Part shown: in pieces, positions 58,397-64,000 of the stretch
How positions within the stretch are numbered: the stretch's first letter is position 1
Layout of the letters: each line of letters starts with the position of its first letter
From: JAXLXE01 sp046328115
GTDB lineage: Bacteria; Chloroflexota; UBA6077; JACCZL01
Length of the DNA stretch: 64,000 bases
NCBI GenBank assembly: GCA_046328115.1
Contig: JAXLXE010000002.1
Coordinates: 62,001-126,000, forward strand
Direction of reading: 5' to 3'
The notes under the pieces: generated by a model
The model's database searches: none
What the model was told of the DNA's origin: nothing
Seen by the model: only the letters and a program-made list of their open reading frames with translations
Made by a program: the position numbers and the translations under genes

Positions 58397-59314
58397 ATGA
58401 GGAAAATCGTTCTTGAGCGGCTGGCACACGCGCTCTTCGTGGTCTTCGGTGTCTCGCTGATCGCCTTCCTGCTTGTGCATCTCACTGGAGATCCAGCAAC
58501 CCTCCTGCTGCCGCTCGATGCAACACCGGAGGCGCGCGCGGAGTTCAGCCGAGCCATGGGATTCGACCGTCCCCTGGCGGCTCAATACCTCGATTTCCTG
58601 GTTCGGGCCGTGCGCGGCGACTTCGGAAACTCCCTTCGATTCCAGCAACCTGCGATGGGCCTGGTGATCGAACGGCTGCCCGCCACAGCTCAGCTCGCCG
58701 CGGTCGCCATGGGGCTGGCCATCATCATTGGCGTTCCCGCCGGTGTGTTGGCCGGCGTTCGGCGGGGAAGCTGGCTCGACCGCGCGTCCATGCTGCTCTC
58801 GCTGGCCGGGCAATGCCTCCCCAGCTTCTGGGTGGGGCTCATGCTCATCATCGTCTTCGCGGTTCAGCTCCGCTTGCTCCCGGTGTCCGGTGGCGGGACG
58901 GTACTGCACCTGGTGCTACCCGGGCTGACGTTGAGCTTCTACACCATGGCCCTCGTCGCCCGACTCTTGCGGAGCAACATGCTGGACGCCATGTCCAGCG
59001 ACTACATCCGCACCGCCCGTGCGAAGGGGCTGAACGAGCGCGCCGTGGTGGTGCGCCACGCGCTCAAGAACGCGGCAATACCCGTCGTCACAGTCATCGG
59101 ACTCAGCGCCGGGTATCTGCTCGGTGGCGCCGTTATCGTAGAGCAGGTGTTTGCCTATCCCGGCCTTGGCCGCCTGGTGTATCAGGCCATCTCCAATCGA
59201 GATGTGCCGCTGGTTCAGGCGTTCGTAGTCTTCATCGCACTTGTCGTGCTGTCCATCAATCTCGTGGTGGATGTGGCCTACACGCTGGTTGACCCGCGAG
59301 TGCGCTATGACTAA
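58397..59314 (+). CDS. Dipeptide-type ABC transporter permease (DppB-like)
   Basis: 305 residues, six hydrophobic segments. N-terminal signature ALFVVFGVSLIAFLLVHLTGDPATLLL, and the EAA-type loop DYIRTARAKGLNERAVVVRHALKNA near 200-224, identify the DppB/OppB group. C-terminal GLGRLVYQAISNRDVPLVQ fits. It overlaps the DppC-like gene by 8 nt. No Dpp-type ATPase genes lie in this operon. Confidence 0.93.
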   Translation: MRKIVLERLAHALFVVFGVSLIAFLLVHLTGDPATLLLPLDATPEARAEFSRAMGFDRPLAAQYLDFLVRAVRGDFGNSLRFQQPAMGLVIERLPATAQLAAVAMGLAIIIGVPAGVLAGVRRGSWLDRASMLLSLAGQCLPSFWVGLMLIIVFAVQLRLLPVSGGGTVLHLVLPGLTLSFYTMALVARLLRSNMLDAMSSDYIRTARAKGLNERAVVVRHALKNAAIPVVTVIGLSAGYLLGGAVIVEQVFAYPGLGRLVYQAISNRDVPLVQAFVVFIALVVLSINLVVDVAYTLVDPRVRYD

Positions 59315-60173
59315 CGCGCCGGCGGCACCAGCGCGGCGCACCCGCCGCGGTGCGCCCCCACTAGTTCCCGTACTGATCGCGGCAGTTGTGATCGTCTGCG
59401 GCGCGCTTGCCGCCATCCTATCGCCGCATGATGCTGAGACGCCGTTTGTTGCACGGCGCGTGCTAGCGCCGGGTGCCCTCAGCGACGCAGGCTACCATCT
59501 GCTGGGCACGGATTCGCTCGGCCGAGACGTGCTCAGCCGCATGATGTTCGGAGCGCGGGCTTCGCTTGCCGTCGGAATCTGCGCCGTCGCCATCGGTGGC
59601 TCCATTGGGACCGCGCTCGGCCTGCTGGCCGGCTACTACGGGCGCAGCGTTGACGCCCTCATCACGCGGCTCGCGGACCTGCAGCTCAGCATTCCTTTCC
59701 TGATCCTGGCCATTGCCGTGATGGCGGTGCTCGGAGGCGGACTCGGGAAAGTCATCTTGGTGTTGGGAGTCACAAGCTGGATCATGTACGCGCGTGTCGT
59801 GCGGGGTGAAGTGCTCACCCTGCGCGGGCGTGACTACGTCACGGCCGCGCGCGCACTCGGCGCCTCAGACTTCCGACTGGTGACACGCCACTTGCTCCCA
59901 AATGCCTCCACCTCGATCGTCGTTATCGGAACGTTCGAGATCGCGCGCGCCATCTTGAGCGAAGCCAGCCTGAGTTACCTTGGCCTGGGCGTGCAGCCGC
60001 CCACGCCGTCGTGGGGCGGCATGGTGGCGGACGGTCGCGAGTACATCACCACCGCCTGGTGGATCACCACCTTCCCAGGAGCGGCCATCGCGGCAACTGT
60101 CATGGCGATCAATCTCTTAGGCGACTGGCTGCGCGACAACTGGGACCCCACCAGGACACGGGCACTGGAGTAA
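59307..60173 (+). CDS. Dipeptide-type ABC transporter permease (DppC-like)
   Basis: 288 residues from the ATG at 59307, which overlaps the end of the DppB-like gene (CTATGACTAA). Six hydrophobic segments. LLGTDSLGRDVLSRMMFGARASL, the EAA loop DYVTAARALGASDFRLVTRHLLPNA, and YLGLGVQPPTPSWGGMV are diagnostic for DppC/OppC. Forms a heterodimeric channel with the DppB-like protein. Confidence 0.93.
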   Translation: MTNAPAAPARRTRRGAPPLVPVLIAAVVIVCGALAAILSPHDAETPFVARRVLAPGALSDAGYHLLGTDSLGRDVLSRMMFGARASLAVGICAVAIGGSIGTALGLLAGYYGRSVDALITRLADLQLSIPFLILAIAVMAVLGGGLGKVILVLGVTSWIMYARVVRGEVLTLRGRDYVTAARALGASDFRLVTRHLLPNASTSIVVIGTFEIARAILSEASLSYLGLGVQPPTPSWGGMVADGREYITTAWWITTFPGAAIAATVMAINLLGDWLRDNWDPTRTRALE

Positions 60174-60183
60174 CGAGAACCCC

Positions 60184-61506
60184 ATGAGAATTCTGATCCG
60201 CGGTGCCTTCATCTACTCGTCCGACGCGGCGGAGACCTGCCTCCCCAACGGATCAATCCTGATCAGGGATTCACGTATCGAGCGCATCGCGACGATGGGC
60301 GAGCTTGACGGGCAAGACGTGGACCTGGCCATCGACGGCCGGGGGCTCGTAGCGCTACCTGGCTTCATAAACTGCCACACCCACGCCACGCTCACCGCCT
60401 CCCGGGCAGACTCTGACGACCTGGAGCTGTTTCCCTGGCTGTTGGACGCCGGCCGAGTGCGCCCGCCTCATCCTGATGACGCCCTCCACTCCGCGTACCT
60501 GGGGTGCACTGAGATGCTCCTTGGCGGGATCACGTACGCGGTTGAGTGCGGACGAAGACACCCACTGCTGTACGCCGCCGTGGCACGGGAGCTGGGTCAG
60601 CGCTGCATGTCTGGTGGCATGGCGAACTCCGAGGAGCTCCGTCCCGGAACCGGGAATTGGCCTGAACTGGTATCGGACACCCGACACGCACTGGCAGAGC
60701 TGCCGGAGGACAGCGACGGCCTGACCCGCTACTTCATCGGAGCGCACTCGCCGTACTCGTGCACGCCAGAGCGCCTCGTCGAGGCCAAGCGCGCCGCCGA
60801 CGATCTCGGGTTGGCGTTCAACGTCCATCTAGCAGAGTGTCGTGATGAATGGCGGCTGATTCGGGAGCGTCACGGCCGCACCCCGCTCCAGCACGCGGCG
60901 TCACTGGGAATCCTTGACTCCCGCAGCATCCTCAATCACTGCGTGTGGCTCGATGAGCTTGACATTGAAGTGCTGTCTCGTTCAGGCGCGGCCGTCGCGC
61001 ACTGTCCAATCAGCAATGCCAAACTCGCCAGCGGCGTGGCGCCAATCAGCACCATGCGTGCCGCCGGGATTCCCGTTGGCCTGGGCACGGACAGCACGGT
61101 CAGCAATAACACCCTCAACGCCTACGAGGAGATGAAGTTCAGCCTTCTGGTGCAACGCGCCACCAGTCTGAGCGCGCGCCAGCTAACCGCTCGCGACGCA
61201 CTCGCCATGGCCACACGCGAGGCCGCGAAACTCGTTGGGATGGCGGACGAAATCGGGACTCTGGAATCTGGGAAGCGGGCGGATCTGCAGCTCGTCGCCC
61301 TGTCCCATCCACGCGGGCTGACGTTGGAGCGTGTCCGCTCAGATCTGGTCTGGGCCACCCGCCCCGAACAGGTGCGATGGGTACTGGTAAACGGGGACGT
61401 CGTGGTGCGCGATGGTCAACTGGTGCGAGCTGACCAGGGTCAGCTCGCGGATCGCGCGCGCCGGCACTTTGCCCAACAGGAAGCGCTGATTCTCGGGCAG
61501 CGCTGA
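60184..61506 (+). CDS. MTA/SAH/adenosine-type deaminase (amidohydrolase superfamily)
   Basis: 440 residues. Metal site ligands: HTH (His65, His67 in GFINCHTHA), the His of NVHLAE near 218, the His of AHCPISNAKLASG-type region, and Asp in GTDSTVSNN near 303. AHCPISNAKLASG and the HLAE pattern are closest to the MTA/SAH deaminase (MtaD) and TrzN group. It would remove the 6-amino group from MTA, SAH or adenosine to give the 6-oxopurine nucleoside. It follows DppC by 10 nt. Chlorohydrolases and guanine deaminases of the same superfamily are alternatives. Confidence 0.85.
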   Translation: MRILIRGAFIYSSDAAETCLPNGSILIRDSRIERIATMGELDGQDVDLAIDGRGLVALPGFINCHTHATLTASRADSDDLELFPWLLDAGRVRPPHPDDALHSAYLGCTEMLLGGITYAVECGRRHPLLYAAVARELGQRCMSGGMANSEELRPGTGNWPELVSDTRHALAELPEDSDGLTRYFIGAHSPYSCTPERLVEAKRAADDLGLAFNVHLAECRDEWRLIRERHGRTPLQHAASLGILDSRSILNHCVWLDELDIEVLSRSGAAVAHCPISNAKLASGVAPISTMRAAGIPVGLGTDSTVSNNTLNAYEEMKFSLLVQRATSLSARQLTARDALAMATREAAKLVGMADEIGTLESGKRADLQLVALSHPRGLTLERVRSDLVWATRPEQVRWVLVNGDVVVRDGQLVRADQGQLADRARRHFAQQEALILGQR

Positions 61507-61564
61507 GGGACACGTTTGACTATGATGTCGGCGTAGCACAACAGAATCCCGGATGGAGAATCTT

Positions 61565-63223
61565 ATGACGTACACGCGTCGTCGCTTCCTTGCGCTTGGC
61601 GGATTGAGCGCGGTCGGACTTCTGTCAGCCTGCGCCCCAGCGGCAACGCCCGCTGCGCCCACCGCCGCTCCGAAGCCGGCAGAACCGCCCAAGCCAGCGG
61701 CCACGCAACCCCCCGCGCAGCCGCAGCCCGCTCCCACCGCCGCCCCAACCGCGGCCCCCGCGGCCAAAGCGCCGGCCGCCGGCGCCTCGAGCAAGGATAC
61801 GCTCACCTTCGCCCAGACCCAGGACGCAACCTCGCTCGATCCTCCGATGCACACCCTCATCCAGAACAACAGCGTGCTCGTCCACATGTTCGACTCACTC
61901 GTGTATCTGGATGCGCAGGGCAAGCTCCAGCCGCAGCTCGCCACTTCATGGGAGGCCACGAACCCCACAACGTGGACGTTCAAGCTGCGCCAGGGGGTGA
62001 AATTTCACAACGGTGAACCATTGGACGCCGGCGCTGTGAAGTTCAGTCTGGATCGCACGCTCAATCCGGACCAGAAGTCGCCCACGCGCCCGAAGATCGC
62101 CGCGATCACCAAAGTGGACGCGCCCGATCCAGCCACCCTCGTGATTACCACGAAGGACCCCTTCGCGCTGCTGCCCTACACGCTGGTGGGCTTCGGAGCC
62201 ATGCCGGTCCCGCCGAAGTACGTCCAGGAGAAGGGTGATAAGGAGGTGGCGACGAAGCCCGTCGGCACCGGCCCGTACAAATTCGTGGAATGGGTGAAGG
62301 ATCAGCACATCATCATGGAGGCCAACCCCGACTACTGGGGTGACAAGGCCAAGGTCAAGCGAATCACCATCCGCCCGATCCCCGAGAACGCCACTCGCGT
62401 CGCGGAGCTACGTACCGGCGGCGTGGACCTGATCATCAACCCACCTCCCCAGGAGATGAAGGGGCTGGAGTCTGGCGACACCAAGACCATCGTCCAGCCA
62501 AGCCTCTGGGCAATCAACTGCGGTATCGACACGTTGCGCGACGGCCCCCTGACCAATCCAAAGGTCCGTCAGGCTCTGAACTATGCAGTGGACAAGGAAG
62601 CCATTATCAAGAACGTCATGGGCGGACTGGGGAAGCCGATCAACAGCCTGGCCGTGCCCGAAGTGTTCGGATACGACGCGTCGACCCAGCCGTACCCGTA
62701 CGATCCTAACAAGGCCAAGGCGCTGTTGGCAGAGGCGGGATTCGCGGGCGGCTTTCCCCTGACGCTGACCACCCGCCAGGGCAACACGCTAAACGACAAA
62801 GACGCCTCGGAGGCCATCGTCGGCTACCTGAAGGCCGTGGGCATACAGGCCCAGCTCAAGGTGGTTGAGAACGGCGTGTGGGCCCAGTGGTCAGCCAACA
62901 AGGGCCGAGACGGCATCTGGTACGGCGGCTGGCGCGGTGACTATCCGGAAGTGGACGGCTACTCATTCTCAAACCTCGCCACCGACCAGTTCAACAGTTA
63001 TGTAAAGAACCTGGACATCGACAAGACGATCTTCGAGGCCCGCAAGTCGATCGATCCGAAAGCCCGCGCAGAGCAGTACGCCGCTCTGGCGAAGCTACAG
63101 TTCGAACAAGCTACCCACATCTTCCTTTACCAGCTACCGGACACGTACGCGGCACGGAAGAATCTGGAGTGGACCGCGAAGCCGGACTCCATCGTGGAGC
63201 TCTGGGGCGCCCGCTTTAGCTAG
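61565..63223 (+). CDS. Dipeptide-type ABC transporter solute-binding lipoprotein (SBP_bac_5, Tat signal)
   Basis: 552 residues from the ATG at 61565, preferred because GGAG lies 6-7 nt upstream; an ATG four codons earlier lacks one. Twin-arginine signal (YTRRRFLALGG) and lipobox LSAC with Cys23. An Ala/Pro linker of about 50 residues follows, then a family-5 binding protein (LDPPMHTLIQNNSVLVHMFDSL, WTFKLRQGVKFHNGEPLDA, VGTGPYKFVEWVKDQHII, NPKVRQALNYAVDKEAI). Family-5 binders take peptides but also nickel, nucleosides and other solutes. Operon with a deaminase and a nucleoside phosphorylase suggests a nucleoside ligand. Confidence 0.9.
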   Translation: MTYTRRRFLALGGLSAVGLLSACAPAATPAAPTAAPKPAEPPKPAATQPPAQPQPAPTAAPTAAPAAKAPAAGASSKDTLTFAQTQDATSLDPPMHTLIQNNSVLVHMFDSLVYLDAQGKLQPQLATSWEATNPTTWTFKLRQGVKFHNGEPLDAGAVKFSLDRTLNPDQKSPTRPKIAAITKVDAPDPATLVITTKDPFALLPYTLVGFGAMPVPPKYVQEKGDKEVATKPVGTGPYKFVEWVKDQHIIMEANPDYWGDKAKVKRITIRPIPENATRVAELRTGGVDLIINPPPQEMKGLESGDTKTIVQPSLWAINCGIDTLRDGPLTNPKVRQALNYAVDKEAIIKNVMGGLGKPINSLAVPEVFGYDASTQPYPYDPNKAKALLAEAGFAGGFPLTLTTRQGNTLNDKDASEAIVGYLKAVGIQAQLKVVENGVWAQWSANKGRDGIWYGGWRGDYPEVDGYSFSNLATDQFNSYVKNLDIDKTIFEARKSIDPKARAEQYAALAKLQFEQATHIFLYQLPDTYAARKNLEWTAKPDSIVELWGARFS

Positions 63224-63231
63224 ACGCCATG

Positions 63232-63254
63232 GGGGGCCGCGCGGCGCGGCCCCC
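63232..63254 (+). terminator. Terminator hairpin after the binding-protein gene
   Basis: GGGGGCCGCG (63232-63241) pairs perfectly with CGCGGCCCCC (63245-63254) around CGG, 8 nt past the stop, followed by GGTTCTCC. It ends the nucleoside operon. Confidence 0.6.
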
Positions 63255-63282
63255 GGTTCTCCCCAGAGGACGTTCCCGCAGC

Positions 63283-64000
63283 ATGAGCGTTCCCTACGAC
63301 TCCACGACGAAAAGGCTGGTCGATGCGAGCCCAGAGGCGTGGCTCAAGCTACTCCGCGTACCGCTAACCGGCCCAGTCAGCGTCGCGGACTCAGACCTAT
63401 CCACGAGTAGGCTCATGGCGGACAAGGTAATCCGCGTTGGGTCGAATCCGCCGCTACTGGTCCAACTGGAGATCCAGGCGTCGTACGATCCAGGTCTGCC
63501 AGCGCGGATGTTCCACTATGCCGCCGGACTACTGCAGCGCGATACCGCGCACGACGCGGAAGTGATGAGCATTGCCCTGTTACTCGTACCGCGCGCAGAC
63601 GGGCCGCTGATGAGCGGCCTGTACGAGCGATCCAACACAGTGACGGGGTCATATTTGACATTCCGCTCGACCGTCGTTCGAATGTGGGAGTTGCCTGTGC
63701 AGCCACTGCTTGATGGCGACCTCGCAACGCTCCCTCTCGCGCCGCTCGCACGGGCGCAGCACGCGGATATCCCCAGCCTGTTCACCGCGATGTCGCACCG
63801 CCTACGGGGTGAGACAGAACACCGGATAACGGAAGTGTGGAGCCAGACTGGTATCCTGATGGGTGCGCGATACGGCTGGGACGAGGTGCGGCGGGCACTG
63901 GAGGAGATTGGCATGCTTGACAAAATCGCGCGGGAATCGTCATTTGTACAGCATTGGTTCGACCAGGGTCGTGAGGAGGGTCGCGAGGAGGGTCGTGAAG
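63283..64000 (+). CDS. Rpn-family PD-(D/E)xK nuclease-like protein (partial at window end)
   Basis: 239 residues visible, running past the window. The segment ADKVIRVGSNPPLLVQLEIQASYDPGLPARMFHYAAGLL has the Asp...Glu-x-Gln pattern of the Rpn/YhgA-like nuclease fold, with the usual Lys replaced by Gln (the E-x-Q form occurs in this family). The C-terminal part has a long helix and then GREEGREEGRE repeats, typical of RpnC/RpnB relatives. ATG at 63283; GAGGA lies 10 nt upstream. Such proteins are linked to recombination or selfish-type nuclease activity. Confidence 0.75.
   Translation, partial: MSVPYDSTTKRLVDASPEAWLKLLRVPLTGPVSVADSDLSTSRLMADKVIRVGSNPPLLVQLEIQASYDPGLPARMFHYAAGLLQRDTAHDAEVMSIALLLVPRADGPLMSGLYERSNTVTGSYLTFRSTVVRMWELPVQPLLDGDLATLPLAPLARAQHADIPSLFTAMSHRLRGETEHRITEVWSQTGILMGARYGWDEVRRALEEIGMLDKIARESSFVQHWFDQGREEGREEGRE
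63967..64000 (+). repeat. 12-bp tandem repeats in the Rpn-like gene, running off the window
   Basis: GGTCGTGAGGAG (63967-63978), GGTCGCGAGGAG (63979-63990) and a third partial copy to the end. Each unit encodes GREE. Copy number may change by slippage. Confidence 0.8.

Noticed and set aside
1..64000. tRNA, rRNA or CRISPR arrays
   Set aside because: No T-loop-like GGTTCRANNCC with matching stems, no rRNA stretches and no regularly spaced repeats with unique spacers were found by eye. A covariance scan (tRNAscan or similar) would be the decisive test.

Overview
This is a GC-rich bacterial chromosome segment carrying mostly intact, tightly packed genes. Several traits suggest a member of the Chloroflexota or a close relative: substrate-binding lipoproteins with long Ala/Pro/Lys linkers after the lipobox cysteine, secreted proteins with Ala/Thr linkers, an Lgt with Trp at the usual His position, YfhO-type giant membrane proteins, and apparently leaderless genes. 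No rRNA or tRNA gene is visible to settle the assignment, so it is an inference. An actinobacterial-type host is the main alternative.

Layout, left to right. 1-5.6 kb holds a transposase tail, a small unknown gene, a secreted glycosidase-like protein, lgt, and a minus-strand trio (GDSL hydrolase, VOC protein, MOFRL glycerate kinase). 5.7-15.9 kb is a complete minus-strand urea locus: ureA-ureB-ureC-orfX-ureF-ureG-ureD followed by the urea ABC importer urtA-urtB-urtC-urtD-urtE. It would capture external urea and hydrolyse it to ammonia. The ureE position holds an unrecognised 114-residue gene. 16.0-20.4 kb holds a PIG-L deacetylase preceded by a leader-peptide/terminator-like module, an NAD-dependent epimerase and a Vps62-like membrane protein. 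20.5-26.3 kb encodes a sugar-type ABC importer without ATPase and an AceE-type pyruvate dehydrogenase E1. 26.4-31.1 kb holds an acyl-AMP ligase/ACP/PlsC fusion, an S41-family protease homologue and a DoxX-like protein.

31.2-46.2 kb is mixed: a zinc-ribbon/AT-hook protein, a cupin, a two-component system, a zinc alcohol dehydrogenase, a YfhO membrane protein, two glycosidase-like proteins, a VTT protein, a TPR protein, a cyclophilin-like protein, a Tat-exported amidase, a cytidylate-kinase-like protein and a zinc-ribbon/PH-like protein. 46.4-52.5 kb has a large secreted protein, then the translation cluster secE-nusG-rplK-rplA-rplJ/rplL and infC. In this cluster rplJ and rplL form one uninterrupted reading frame that still contains a strong internal ribosome-binding site and GTG start for L7/L12. 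The true infC start appears to be an ATA codon. 52.6-57.4 kb has a membrane protein, a GT2 glycosyltransferase and a second YfhO paralogue. 57.5-63.2 kb is a plus-strand operon of a purine-nucleoside-phosphorylase-like protein, Dpp-type permeases, an MTA/adenosine-type deaminase and a Tat lipoprotein substrate-binding protein, which reads as a nucleoside scavenging unit. The window ends inside an Rpn-family nuclease gene.

The strongest candidates for new biology are the L10-L7/L12 frame fusion with its internal start, and the compact promoter/SD/14-codon ORF/hairpin/terminator module at 16845-17045. The ureE-replacing gene and the deaminase-phosphorylase-transporter operon come next. All calls come from reading the sequence; no searches were run.
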